A DNA stretch of 64,000 nucleotides from Rossellomorea aquimaris TF-12 (GTDB lineage: Bacteria; Bacillota; Bacilli; Bacillales; Bacillaceae_B). Position 1 is the stretch's first letter. Each line of letters opens with the position of its first letter. The notes under the pieces were generated by a model. That model saw only the letters and a list, made by a program, of their open reading frames with translations, made no database searches and was not told the DNA's origin. Shown in pieces: positions 8,653-18,405 of this stretch. Location of the stretch: NCBI RefSeq assembly GCF_001648555.1, contig NZ_LQXM01000028.1:1-64000 (forward strand), written 5' to 3'. A program made the translations under genes and the position numbers.

Positions 8653-9882
8653 ATGGATTTATTATCTGGCAAAACATATTGGGATACAACCGTAAAAGAG
8701 CCTCCTGCTTATTCTGCACTAAATCAAGATTTAGAATGTGATGTCCTGATTGTAGGAGGAGGAAGTGCCGGGGCCCAATGCGCTTACTATTTAGCTGATA
8801 AAGGACTTAATGTAGCTCTTGTAGATAAAAGAAAAGTCGGCTTTGGAAGTACGGTTGTTAACACAGCACTCGTCCAATATCTAGGAGATAAACTCTTTTA
8901 TGAGAATGTAAATACTTTTGGAGAGGGATTAGCCGTTCGACATTATCAATTGTGCGAGCAAGCAATCAACGAGATGGAAACAGCGGCATCAGAAGTACCT
9001 ATCCCCTGTGAGTTTGTTAGAAGAGACAGTTTCTATTACGCCAGTTATCCAGAGGATATAGAAAAAATCGATAAAGATTATTATTACCTCCATAAACATG
9101 GATTTAATGCTGAAATCCTCTCGCAACAGGATATAGAATCAAAATTTCCGTTTTCCAAAAGATACGGCCTCTTAGTTAAAGGTGATGCAGAGATCAACCC
9201 TTACAAATTCACACTTGGTTTACTTCAATTAGTCGAGTCAAAGGGCGTGAATATATATGAAAATACAGAAATTGTCGGAAAAGAATTTCACCATGACGGT
9301 GCGATTCTTCACACTAAAGACAAGCATTCAATAAAAGCAAAGCATGTCATTTTTTCTGGAGGATATGAAAACCAAGATATTAAAGTGGATAAAAATGCTG
9401 TCATTTCATCAACCTACAATATTGTAACCACACCTGTAAAAGACTTTTCAGGGTGGGAAAATCGGGAGCTCATTTGGGAATCTGCTCGTCCGTATATTTA
9501 TCTTAGAACCACAAGTGACAATCGTATTATAGTTGGCGGTCTAGATGAAGACACCAATAACGCTGAAAAACGGGATAGCAAATTACTTCATAAAAAAGAA
9601 CAACTACTAAAAGAATTATTCAAGCTTTTCCCTTCCATTCAAGCAGAGGTGGAATTTTATATAGGTGCTTCATATGGAGGTACCCATGATGGTCTACCAT
9701 TTATAGGATTGTATGAAGACATGCCTAATGCTTATTTTTTATGCGGATACGGTGATAACGGGCTTGTATATAATATGGTGCTGGCAAAAATATTAGGTGA
9801 ACTTCTCGTGGAAAACAAAATGACCAATTTGGATCTGTATAGTAATGGTAAGAGGAGGATTGGGTATTCAGGAGTTGAATAA
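8653..9882 (+). CDS. FAD-dependent oxidoreductase (DAO family)
   Basis: A 409-residue flavoprotein of the D-amino-acid oxidase/glycine oxidase superfamily (PF01266). The N-terminal dinucleotide fold reads VLIVGGGSAGAQCAYYLADKG (GxGxxG, about residues 31-51) with DKRKVG closing the ADP site. Near the C terminus SYGGTHDGLPFIG and CGYGDNGLVYNMV complete FAD binding. Members oxidise amines or amino acids to imines; the substrate is not predictable here. AAGGTGG precedes the ATG. It stands alone between terminators. Confidence 0.88.
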   Translation: MDLLSGKTYWDTTVKEPPAYSALNQDLECDVLIVGGGSAGAQCAYYLADKGLNVALVDKRKVGFGSTVVNTALVQYLGDKLFYENVNTFGEGLAVRHYQLCEQAINEMETAASEVPIPCEFVRRDSFYYASYPEDIEKIDKDYYYLHKHGFNAEILSQQDIESKFPFSKRYGLLVKGDAEINPYKFTLGLLQLVESKGVNIYENTEIVGKEFHHDGAILHTKDKHSIKAKHVIFSGGYENQDIKVDKNAVISSTYNIVTTPVKDFSGWENRELIWESARPYIYLRTTSDNRIIVGGLDEDTNNAEKRDSKLLHKKEQLLKELFKLFPSIQAEVEFYIGASYGGTHDGLPFIGLYEDMPNAYFLCGYGDNGLVYNMVLAKILGELLVENKMTNLDLYSNGKRRIGYSGVE

Positions 9883-9909
9883 TGGTTAGCATCAATAATT
9901 TTTAGCCAC

Positions 9910-9954
9910 AATAAAAAAGCCAACTCTTCCACCTTGGTGGATTAGAGTTGGCTT
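9910..9954 (-). terminator. terminator downstream of ltaS (shared with the convergent gene)
   Basis: Stem AAGCCAACTCT / AGAGTTGGCTT with an inner TCCACC/GGTGGA stem (9917-9954). The minus strand continues with a T-rich tract, so it best fits termination of ltaS; it may also work for the oxidoreductase gene on the other strand. Confidence 0.75.
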
Positions 9955-9969
9955 ATTCATATTGCCATC

Positions 9970-11952
9970 TTATTCATGATTCTCTTCATGTGTAACTTCA
10001 TCTGGGTTATCTGTACTTTTTGGGTTTGGATTAATATATTGGTAGTCTTCGCGATTAATCGGCTTGTAGCCTTCTGGTTCATAGAATCGTAATAAATCTT
10101 CATAAACAACTTTATCTGAAAGTTCAAGTCGCTTTGTTGCTTCCTTACTTATTTCTTCACATGCATTGCTTCCTTCTTCGACTGGTTGGCCTGTTTCGTT
10201 GTCATAACAAACCCCTTTGATTTCAGAGTATTCATTAGACATTACGTCACCGTTACGGAATGGAACAATTTGCTTGCGATCTTCAGCAAGTAAATCCTGA
10301 CCGAAGCTTAAATAATCTTTCGTGTTTACACCAAGCAGGTGCATCAACGTAGTACGTACATCTACTTGACCTCCAAAGGTATGGTTTACTTCACCTTCTA
10401 CCCCAGGGGCAATGATATATAATGGTACACGTTGCAGTTGAGCATTTTCGAAATCATTAATTTCTTTCCCCATTACTTTAGACATGGCATTATTATGATT
10501 CTCAGAAATACCATAGTGATCCCCGTAAAGTACAATCACTGTATCTTCATACAGGCCATTTTCCTTTAAATTATTAAAGAAATCTTCCAGTGCTTGATCC
10601 ATGTAGTTAGCCGTTTGGAAATAACGGTTCACAACACCATCACCGAATTCACCTTCAGGAAATCCTGAGTCCTCAGCATGTTTATCAAAAGGAAAGTGGT
10701 TAGACAGTGATAAGAATTTCGTATAAAACGGTTGTGGTAGTTTTTCAAGCATTGGCATTGAATCTTCAAAGAATGGCTTATCCTTTAATCCATATGCCAA
10801 TTGTTCGTCTTCATTACTCATATCATAGTAAGTCGCATCGTAAAATTCATCATAACCGAAAGAACGGTACATTTCTGAGCGATTCCAGAATGTTTTATAA
10901 TTTCCGTGGAAAGAGGCAGAAGTATAGCCTTCACCTTTCAGGATTGCAGGTGCTGACTGATACGTATTATTAGCATGAGTCATAAACACTGCACCTTGAG
11001 GCAACGGGAATAATCCGTTTTCCATAATGAATTCAGCATCAGATGTTTTTCCTTGACCTGTTTGGTGGAAAAAGTTATCGAAATAAATAGCATCTTCTTT
11101 TTCAACCAATGAGTTTAAGAAAGGCGTTACTTCCTTACCATTAATCTCTTTATCGATAACAAAGGTTTGTAAAGATTCCATTGAAACGTAAATAACATTT
11201 TTCCCCTTAGCTTTACCAAAGTATTCAGGGTTTGGATCTACCTTGTTAGCTTTTACATAGTTTTCTACTTCTGACACTTCATTACTATCCGCCATTGCGC
11301 GTTTTGCTGAAGTTTTTGAGTTTTGAATGACATCATAGATTGTAAAGTTGTGCGTACCTAAATATTTCACCAGATAGTTACGATCAAAACTTCGAGTTAA
11401 TAATTCAGGACGGTCAATTTCAGCTAATCCCAGGTTCAATAGAAACACTAGAACAGCTGATGTCATGACTGCCATTACTGAACGGAAACGCAATCTTTCC
11501 TGTGGTTTTACTTTCTTAAATATCATTAAACCAATAATGACAATTAAATCTAAGAAATACAGAATGTCTAATGGATTAATAAGTTCTAGTGCACTTCCTC
11601 CAAGACCATTATTTGTTTTAGCCTGAAGAAGCACGGGAACCGTAATAAAGTCATTAAAGAAACGATAGTAAACAACATTTGCGTATAATACGAATGACAT
11701 TAATAGATTAATCATGACAAATGCTATATTTCGTGCTCTTCCTTTCCAGAATAGAGCAATAGCAAAGAATAATATCGCTGAACTTAATGGATTAAAAAAT
11801 AAAAGAAAATGCTGAAGAGCATTTTGAATACCTAAGTTAAATTCAGCTAAATATACGGCATACGTTTTTATCCAAAATAAAACAACGACTGTAAAGAAGA
11901 ACGATAACTTCCCAGTACGCAAATCATCAAACTGTCTTTTTAAGAAGTTCAT
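9970..11952 (-). CDS. ltaS: lipoteichoic acid synthase (LtaS family)
   Basis: A 660-residue polyglycerolphosphate synthase that transfers glycerol phosphate from phosphatidylglycerol to build lipoteichoic acid outside the membrane. Five membrane helices occupy residues 1-175. The extracellular sulfatase-fold domain follows, with YVSMESLQ (Glu259 a metal ligand) and GQGKTSDAEF, where Thr303 is the catalytic nucleophile equivalent to Thr300 of Staphylococcus aureus LtaS. Further metal-binding sequences are LYGDHYG and SLSNHFPF. The C-terminal tail is acidic. It is monocistronic. Bacillus species carry several paralogues, so it could be YfnI, YqgS or YvgJ-like. Confidence 0.92.
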   Translation of the reverse strand: MNFLKRQFDDLRTGKLSFFFTVVVLFWIKTYAVYLAEFNLGIQNALQHFLLFFNPLSSAILFFAIALFWKGRARNIAFVMINLLMSFVLYANVVYYRFFNDFITVPVLLQAKTNNGLGGSALELINPLDILYFLDLIVIIGLMIFKKVKPQERLRFRSVMAVMTSAVLVFLLNLGLAEIDRPELLTRSFDRNYLVKYLGTHNFTIYDVIQNSKTSAKRAMADSNEVSEVENYVKANKVDPNPEYFGKAKGKNVIYVSMESLQTFVIDKEINGKEVTPFLNSLVEKEDAIYFDNFFHQTGQGKTSDAEFIMENGLFPLPQGAVFMTHANNTYQSAPAILKGEGYTSASFHGNYKTFWNRSEMYRSFGYDEFYDATYYDMSNEDEQLAYGLKDKPFFEDSMPMLEKLPQPFYTKFLSLSNHFPFDKHAEDSGFPEGEFGDGVVNRYFQTANYMDQALEDFFNNLKENGLYEDTVIVLYGDHYGISENHNNAMSKVMGKEINDFENAQLQRVPLYIIAPGVEGEVNHTFGGQVDVRTTLMHLLGVNTKDYLSFGQDLLAEDRKQIVPFRNGDVMSNEYSEIKGVCYDNETGQPVEEGSNACEEISKEATKRLELSDKVVYEDLLRFYEPEGYKPINREDYQYINPNPKSTDNPDEVTHEENHE

Positions 11953-12380
11953 ACTCCATCACCTTTGTTTAAATTATTTATTAAAAATACATTGAGAATT
12001 TGTAAAGGACATTTCAAATCAACATTGAGTATTATAGCAAATATAGATTTCAAATGTATAACAATTTCTTGTAAAACGTAACAAAAATATTTCATGGGAA
12101 TTCGACAAAAATTATTTTTTTGAGGTTAACCCTTTTAGAATGCATGCTGCATCATAAAAGAAAGAAGCGAGGAAGGAAATAAACCTTACTGAAAATGGAT
12201 ATTCATACTATCATTGTAAAAAATTTATCATTTTCATTTACTCACTGTAAACTTATTCCCACAATTTTATTAAAGTAAACAAAAAACAACGATGAAATAT
12301 TTCCCAAATGTAAAGGAATAAAGTTAAGAGGTTTACCCGTACTTAAGAAGGGGTATTAAATAGAAGAGAATGAATCAAAG
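11953..12380. other. AT-rich intergenic region, no gene seen
   Basis: The stretch upstream of ltaS is AT-rich and contains short open frames without ribosome binding sites. It should carry the ltaS promoter, but I could not place a convincing -35/-10 pair. No RNA gene or repeat was recognised. Confidence 0.5.
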
Positions 12381-12408
12381 AAAAAAAGAGGAGAAAAGTC
12401 CCCTCTTT
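12381..12408 (-). terminator. terminator of the NlpC/P60 gene
   Basis: On the minus strand an AAGAGG-type stem paired with CCTCTT around an AAAA loop is followed by a seven-base T run, 10 bases after the stop codon. Confidence 0.75.
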
Positions 12409-12418
12409 CTTAAAATGT

Positions 12419-13975
12419 TTATTGAATAACACGACGTGCCGTAACATAGTTTTCTTTATACCAGCTTCGATCCAGACTTCTTTTTACTACTCCTGGTGAG
12501 AAGCCAGCTGACATAATGACTTCATTGTTACCAACGTAAATGGCCGTATTGACGATTTTTCCATTATTAGAAGAGTTAGTGAAGAATACTAAGTCTCCTT
12601 CTTTTAGTTGATCTTTTGAAACAAACTGGCCTTTAGTGGCTTGTCCAATAGCCGTTTTATCTTGAAGATCTATTCCATTTTTCTTGAATACATAGTAAGC
12701 AAGCCCTGCTCCATTAAAGCTTAACGTACGTTCATCATATGAGCGACCATATGATGCTTTATCCATTATACTTAAAGCATAGTTGGAAATATTACTTCCC
12801 AGATTCTGAGTAGTAGCTGGTTTCTCCTCTACTACTTCAGGTTTTTCCTCTACTGTACTCTGTTCAACTGCTGCTTCTTCATTCGGTTCAGCAGGAGTTT
12901 CAGGCTTTACATTTGTCTCTTCAACAGCCGCTTCTTCTGTTTGCTGTGTAGAGTCATTTTTTTGTTCTTCAGTTGTTGAAGGATTGGTTGATTGTACGGC
13001 CACTTCCTTATTTTCCTCCGTAGCTGCATCTGTTGATGTAGAAGGTTCTACATCAATCACGCGGCGAGCTGTGACATAATGTTCATTGTAATAGCCGTTT
13101 AATATAACACTTTTCTTCACGCCCGAGTCTGAGCCTGCAGCATGGATGATTTGATCGTTTCCAATGTAGACCCCTACATGAACAATTTTACCATCACTGG
13201 AATTATTGGATAAGAATACGAGGTCCCCTTTTTGTAAATCTTCACGATTAACAGGTTCCCCTAATTTAGATTGTTCAATTGCTGTTTTAGATTCTAAATC
13301 AATCCCTACCTGCTTATAGGTGTAGTATGTTAAGCCAGCACCTTTAAATGTTAACGTTTCTTCATTATAGGGAGAACCATATCTTGCTTCTCCTATCAAT
13401 CCTTCTGCAATTTCCACAACTTTATCTGCCGTTGAGGATGGTGATTCATTTGACATGAAGGAAGGAAGGACTCTACGAGCTGTTTTGTAATTGTCAGAAT
13501 AGTAGCGTTTACCATCTAAATCAGAGATTAAAATATCGCTATCTTCGTCTGCCATATGAATGATTTTATTATCACCAATGTAGATACCATTGTGATCGAT
13601 TGGATCATTATCATTAGGATTGGAATCAAAGAAGACAATGTCACCCTTTTGTAATTGATCCTTTGGTACATATTCTCCTAATTGAGCTTGTACATCAGTA
13701 TCTCTTGTAGCCAAATCGATTCCATTTTGTTTAAATGCATAATAAATAAAGCCACTGCATCCAAATTCATATGGATATGTAGGTTTGTACACATAACGCT
13801 CGTATGTTGCTTTACCGATAAGATTCTTTGCTGTTTGAATAATATCATCGGCTTTCTGCTCTACCGATGGTGAAGATTCTTGAGTTGTTGTTACTGCACT
13901 TGCTAGAGGGGGTGCTGTCATACTGCCAAAAGCTAGTGCAACAGTACATGCTGCCGTTGTCATGAGTTTTTTCAT
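12419..13975 (-). CDS. secreted protein with three NlpC/P60 domains, two of them catalytically degraded
   Basis: A 518-residue exported protein. Residues 1-27 are a signal peptide ending PLASA. Three NlpC/P60 domains follow: residues about 43-170, 183-307 and 393-517, with an acidic, Pro/Thr/Glu-rich linker (about 308-392) between the second and third. Domain 1 has the catalytic Cys73 (FGCSGFIYYAF) and His128 (DHNGIYIG). Domain 2 has Ala213 in place of Cys but keeps His266 (VHVGVYIG). Domain 3 has Ala423 for Cys and Asn476 for His (VNTAIYVG). Active members cut gamma-D-Glu-diaminoacyl bonds in peptidoglycan. Domains 2 and 3 probably bind rather than cut. AGGAGG precedes the ATG. Confidence 0.9.
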   Translation of the reverse strand: MKKLMTTAACTVALAFGSMTAPPLASAVTTTQESSPSVEQKADDIIQTAKNLIGKATYERYVYKPTYPYEFGCSGFIYYAFKQNGIDLATRDTDVQAQLGEYVPKDQLQKGDIVFFDSNPNDNDPIDHNGIYIGDNKIIHMADEDSDILISDLDGKRYYSDNYKTARRVLPSFMSNESPSSTADKVVEIAEGLIGEARYGSPYNEETLTFKGAGLTYYTYKQVGIDLESKTAIEQSKLGEPVNREDLQKGDLVFLSNNSSDGKIVHVGVYIGNDQIIHAAGSDSGVKKSVILNGYYNEHYVTARRVIDVEPSTSTDAATEENKEVAVQSTNPSTTEEQKNDSTQQTEEAAVEETNVKPETPAEPNEEAAVEQSTVEEKPEVVEEKPATTQNLGSNISNYALSIMDKASYGRSYDERTLSFNGAGLAYYVFKKNGIDLQDKTAIGQATKGQFVSKDQLKEGDLVFFTNSSNNGKIVNTAIYVGNNEVIMSAGFSPGVVKRSLDRSWYKENYVTARRVIQ

Positions 13976-14173
13976 GTTCGTCTACCTCCTATGATGAAAT
14001 ACATTTAATTATCAAACATTTTCAGTATAACATCAAAGAATCTCCTATTTAGGATGTAATAATTGCCAAACCAACATGAGGATTCTATGCAGCAAATATT
14101 CAAATGAAAAGGGATACTTTTGCCCTATTACAAGATAATCATAGGTTTGCAATTTTGTATCCCTCTCTATCTC

Positions 14174-15565
14174 TTAAGTTTTCTTCAATGCAAGAGCAAG
14201 ATTCATAAGTTCTGTATCCATCATGGACCCTTTTATTAAAAGTACCGTCGTATCATCTACTAATGACTTGACGTATTCTAAGACATGTTGTGGAGAATCT
14301 ACGGAACACACTGCTCCTTGGAATCCATCCTTAATTGCCTGATTCCCTAATTCTCTTGTATTTTTTCCAATTGTAATTAACTCGTCGATGCTCTTTGACG
14401 CAATTAATGATCCAAGTTCCCGATGAATTTCTTCTTCCTTTTCCCCTAGATAGGCAATATCTCCTAATAATAAAGCCGTCTTCTGTTTTCCCTCCTCCTT
14501 TTTCACATGTTCTACTACCTCAATGGCAGCAGCCAGAGAAGTGGGATTCGTACTCCAAGTATCATCGATGAGGATGGACCGATTGACACCATTTTGTATT
14601 TGTAAATGGCGTTCAAGATTCTCAAAGGTCTTCAAGCGATCCACAGCATATTCCATGTCTACACCCATTGTATGAATGGCTGCAAGAGCAAAAAGAGCGT
14701 TATATATTTGGTGACGACCATATCCAGAAACAAAACTGGTGTATTCTTTTTTCTGACACACGAAAGTGAAGTGCATTCCGTCTTTTCCGTAGGATATGTT
14801 TTGGGCTGTATAATCCGCTTCCGATGTGAAACCACAGTAAACCACTTTGCCTTGAAAATGTTCTAAGGATACTTTTTGAGTATTTTCATCATCCTTATTT
14901 AATATAAGGGTGCCATTCTTTCTTAATCCAGCGACAATCTCTGATTTCGCCTCAATATACCCTTCAATTGTTTTACATTTATCAAGGTGATCGATTCCAA
15001 TGGTTGTAATGATTCCAACGGTGGGTTCGTATACATCGCAATGGTATTGAAGGTTACCTGGACCTCCTAACCCGGTTTCAAACACTCCCACATCTGTATG
15101 TTCATCGATTTCTAATAAATATTGAAACGATTTCCTGGTAGCGTTTCTACTTCTAAAAGTTGAGACAACATTATGTGAGGAGGAGAGGATATGTGAGATG
15201 ATCTCTTTCGTGGTGGTTTTTCCACAAGTCCCAGTGATGGCAATGACTGGTATATTAAATAATTTTCTGTAGAAGCGAGTAAATGACCAGAAAGCATTCC
15301 TCATGCTTTCCACTGTGATGATGCCAGATGCTTCACAATCTCTGAGCTCTTCCTCGTTTTTGTCTGTTATGAGAACATAAGGCTTGTATCTTCTTACTTT
15401 TCGTATGTCAAATTCTTTCTTTTTATCTAAAAATATCAGAGTATTTTTCATCTTTATTCGATGAAGATGGAACACCATGGCATCTTCAACCATGAAGTCT
15501 TCCTGTCCTATTAAGAGCCTTCCATTGATGACTTGGATTATATCCTTTAGAGGGATAGGTTTCAT
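14174..15565 (-). CDS. MurF-like Mur ligase family protein (tandem copy 1)
   Basis: A 463-residue protein of the Mur ligase superfamily, whose members join an amino acid or peptide to a carboxylate via an acyl-phosphate. The ATP site is TGTCGKTTT (residues 111-119). FETGLGGPGNLQYHC, TTIGIDHLDKCKT and YIEAKSEI (Lys207, the position carbamylated in Mur enzymes) follow. The C-terminal domain holds VILIDDTWSTNPTSL-like and LLLGDIAYLGE motifs as in MurF. The first 100 residues correspond to the MurF substrate domain but do not show its usual DSR motif. Last gene of a four-gene minus-strand operon, 48 bases after copy 2. It is not likely the housekeeping MurF, which is normally single copy in another context. 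Confidence 0.82.
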   Translation of the reverse strand: MKPIPLKDIIQVINGRLLIGQEDFMVEDAMVFHLHRIKMKNTLIFLDKKKEFDIRKVRRYKPYVLITDKNEEELRDCEASGIITVESMRNAFWSFTRFYRKLFNIPVIAITGTCGKTTTKEIISHILSSSHNVVSTFRSRNATRKSFQYLLEIDEHTDVGVFETGLGGPGNLQYHCDVYEPTVGIITTIGIDHLDKCKTIEGYIEAKSEIVAGLRKNGTLILNKDDENTQKVSLEHFQGKVVYCGFTSEADYTAQNISYGKDGMHFTFVCQKKEYTSFVSGYGRHQIYNALFALAAIHTMGVDMEYAVDRLKTFENLERHLQIQNGVNRSILIDDTWSTNPTSLAAAIEVVEHVKKEEGKQKTALLLGDIAYLGEKEEEIHRELGSLIASKSIDELITIGKNTRELGNQAIKDGFQGAVCSVDSPQHVLEYVKSLVDDTTVLLIKGSMMDTELMNLALALKKT

Positions 15566-15613
15566 TTTATCACTCCCTTTATATTGTAGGGGTTAAGGGT
15601 GTCAACCTATATT

Positions 15614-16999
15614 TTACTGAGAATCTATTAATCGATTCTTTATTTTCACTAGCTCGCTATCCGTATTCGAACATTTAAATAGAAGAATGCTTTCTGAATC
15701 TAAGAGAGCACGTACTTTTATATAAACCTCTTCTACATCTACATAGGAAAATACACGAATGTTTTTGTTTTGTTCTCTGACTTGTTTTGCCATATTTAAA
15801 GCAGCGTGACCGAAAGTGAGAAGAACATCGATATTTTGCTCTGCGATCATGTCTCCTACCTCTCTATGATACTTTTCAGTATGCTCCCCAAGGCGGCCTA
15901 TATCTCCAACAAGTGCTATTTTTCTTCGTCCATTGGAAATGGATTGTAGAACCTTTAAAGCCGCTTTTAAAGCATCAGGTGTTAAACTCCACGAATCATC
16001 AATCACCGTCGAATCCTTTATCCCTTTTAAAATCTGTAAATGCCGTTCCAATACATTAAACGTTTCAAGTGCTTTTATTGCATACCTTATTTGAACACCT
16101 GCTTCAACCGCTGCTCCTATGGCAGCCATGGCATTATATACTTGGTGCTCACCTAAACATGGAAGGTGGACTTGATATTTTTTTTGATTATTGGTCAGGG
16201 TGAATTGAGTTCCATCATCATGAATGACTATATTAGATGCCCTTAAGTTTGCGGTTTTCTTTTTCCCAAAATATAGTACCTTCCCCCGATAATTTTCTAA
16301 GCTAAGAGTGGCAATGTTCTCATCATCACTATTCAAAAGCAGGGTTCCTTTATTATTTAAGCCATCGATTATTTCTCCTTTTGCTTGTATATAATTCTCT
16401 AGGGTTTTGCATTTATCTAAATGAAAAACACCAATATTGGTAATGATTCCGATTGTAGGCTGAAAGATATCACAGTGATAACGCAGGTTCCCTGGTGCTC
16501 CTAATCCCGTTTCAAACACACCTACATCTGTGTCATCGTCAATACCCATAAGATATTGAAAGGATTTCTTTGGTGCATTACGACTCCTAATCGTTCCTTG
16601 GACAGAGTAATATTGAGTTAATATGTGGGCTACCATATCTTTTGTTGTTGTTTTACCGTTTGTGCCTGTTATGGCGATAATAGGTATTTGAAATAAACCT
16701 CTATAAAAACGGGCAAATGTTAAAACCGCCGTTCTAATATTCTTCACTTCTACTACTGCTAAGGCATTTTTATATTCTTCTTTCATAGATCTAGCGTCTG
16801 TTATAATAACTACCGGCTCATAGGACTTTACATCTTCAAACTGAAACTCTTTTCTTCTATCTAAAAAAAGAAGTGAATTCTTTTGTTTCAATCGGTGAAG
16901 GTGATAAATAATGGCATCCTCAACGTAAATATCATCCGTCCCAAACACCAACTCTCCCTCCACTACTTCAATTATTTTCTTGAGGTGTAACGGCTTCAT
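15614..16999 (-). CDS. MurF-like Mur ligase family protein (tandem copy 2)
   Basis: A 461-residue paralogue of its two neighbours. P-loop TGTNGKTTT at 111-119, FETGLGAPGNLRYHC, TNIGVFHLDKCKT and YIQAKGEI (Lys207 at the carbamylation position). The C-terminal domain has VIDDSWSLTPDALKAAL and ALVGDIGRLGE. The N-terminal domain begins MKPLHLKKIIEVVEGELVFG and contains VEDAIIYHLHRLKQKNSLLF, closely similar to copies 1 and 3. The start codon overlaps the stop of copy 3 by four bases, so the two are translationally coupled. All residues expected for ATP hydrolysis are present. Confidence 0.82.
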   Translation of the reverse strand: MKPLHLKKIIEVVEGELVFGTDDIYVEDAIIYHLHRLKQKNSLLFLDRRKEFQFEDVKSYEPVVIITDARSMKEEYKNALAVVEVKNIRTAVLTFARFYRGLFQIPIIAITGTNGKTTTKDMVAHILTQYYSVQGTIRSRNAPKKSFQYLMGIDDDTDVGVFETGLGAPGNLRYHCDIFQPTIGIITNIGVFHLDKCKTLENYIQAKGEIIDGLNNKGTLLLNSDDENIATLSLENYRGKVLYFGKKKTANLRASNIVIHDDGTQFTLTNNQKKYQVHLPCLGEHQVYNAMAAIGAAVEAGVQIRYAIKALETFNVLERHLQILKGIKDSTVIDDSWSLTPDALKAALKVLQSISNGRRKIALVGDIGRLGEHTEKYHREVGDMIAEQNIDVLLTFGHAALNMAKQVREQNKNIRVFSYVDVEEVYIKVRALLDSESILLFKCSNTDSELVKIKNRLIDSQ

Positions 17000-18405
17000 A
17001 TTCCCTCGCCCCCATCTTTAGATTGAATCAACTTATCTTTCATTTCTAATAAAGCTTTATTGGTTTTCCTACACTTTACGAGGACGTATGTGTCAGGATC
17101 AAGATTAAGCAGGACTGTTTCGTATACTTGTTCGATGGAGGTAAATGCGTACGCTTTTGTATTTTTACTCTTCGTAATTACTTGATCTGCCACATACCGG
17201 GCATTTTCACCATACGTAATTAACGTATCTACGCCACACTCCACAACTGTATCACCGATATCACGGTGAACCATTTCTGAATAATCACCTAGTTTATCCA
17301 CGTCTCCGATGACAGCAACGCGTTTCTTGCCTCTTGCTAAGACTTTTAACACTTTGAAGGCTTCTTTTAAGGATGTTGGATTTGAATTCCAAGTATCATC
17401 TACAATGGTTGCTCCTTGAATGCCTTTTATAATTTGTAAATGCCTTTCAATATTCTTAAACGAACGTAGTTTTCGAATGGACTGCTCTATTTCTATCCCC
17501 ATTTCATGGGCAGCACGTATGGCAGCTAAAGCATTATAAACTTGATGCTCACCGAACTCAGGTAAGAACACAGAATAACGCTTCCCTTGAAAATGTAATG
17601 TGAAATTTGTGCCTTCTTTTGTAAAAAAAATAGTTGAAGCTTTACATGGAGAATCCTTATGGATACTAAAGTAGTGAATCTTTCCTTTATAATGATCCAA
17701 ATTTATCTTTTTGATATTATCGTCATCTCCATTTAATAGAAGCGTTCCTTTGTTTTGTAATCCTTCTAGCATTTCAGCCTTTGCAGCTAGATAGCCTTCA
17801 AAGGTTTTACAGCGATCTAAATGGTAGATCCCAATATTCGTGATAATTCCAATAGTGGGCTGATAAATTTGACAATGATAATGTAAATCATTTGGACCAC
17901 CTAAACCTGTTTCAAATACTCCTGCTTCCACGTTTTCATCTATACTCATTAAGTATTGAAAAGATTTATGAGGCTGATTATTGTTTCGGGTGGTGGACCT
18001 GACTGTATGTGATTCTTCCATTATATGAGTCAGCATCTCTCTCGTTGTTGTTTTCCCACATGTCCCCGTAATCGCTACTACCGGAATCGATAGTAAACCA
18101 CGATAGTAATGAGCAAAATCCATTAATGCTTTTCGTACATTTTGTACTGTTATAATTGGTAGATTCTCTATATTGGATATTCCTTCAGGATGAAGATCCG
18201 TAACGATGGCACATTGGTGTTGAATCACTTTATTCAATTTCTTTTGTGAAATGGTTTTTCTTTTATCAATGAACACTAAGGAGTTTGCTTTAACTAACTT
18301 ATGCTGATGAAAAACAATTGCATCTTGGATTATCATGTCTTCGGAACCTTGAATGACTGTCCCGTTAACAAGCTTTCGAACGTCTTTAAGAGGTATTGCC
18401 TTCAT
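16996..18405 (-). CDS. MurF-like Mur ligase family protein (tandem copy 3)
   Basis: About 469 residues from the ATG at 18405, chosen because GAAGGAG lies 9 bases upstream; a TTG nine bases further up is less well placed. P-loop TGTCGKTTT at 113-121, FETGLGGPNDLHYHC, TNIGIYHLDRCKT and YLAAKAEML follow the Mur ligase order, then IVDDTWNSNPTSLKEAF and AVIGDVDKLGD. The start lies inside the 3' end of the upstream acetyltransferase gene. First of three tandem paralogues, whose shared N-terminal domain differs from standard MurF. Amide-bond formation is expected; the substrates are unknown. Confidence 0.82.
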   Translation of the reverse strand: MKAIPLKDVRKLVNGTVIQGSEDMIIQDAIVFHQHKLVKANSLVFIDKRKTISQKKLNKVIQHQCAIVTDLHPEGISNIENLPIITVQNVRKALMDFAHYYRGLLSIPVVAITGTCGKTTTREMLTHIMEESHTVRSTTRNNNQPHKSFQYLMSIDENVEAGVFETGLGGPNDLHYHCQIYQPTIGIITNIGIYHLDRCKTFEGYLAAKAEMLEGLQNKGTLLLNGDDDNIKKINLDHYKGKIHYFSIHKDSPCKASTIFFTKEGTNFTLHFQGKRYSVFLPEFGEHQVYNALAAIRAAHEMGIEIEQSIRKLRSFKNIERHLQIIKGIQGATIVDDTWNSNPTSLKEAFKVLKVLARGKKRVAVIGDVDKLGDYSEMVHRDIGDTVVECGVDTLITYGENARYVADQVITKSKNTKAYAFTSIEQVYETVLLNLDPDTYVLVKCRKTNKALLEMKDKLIQSKDGGEGI

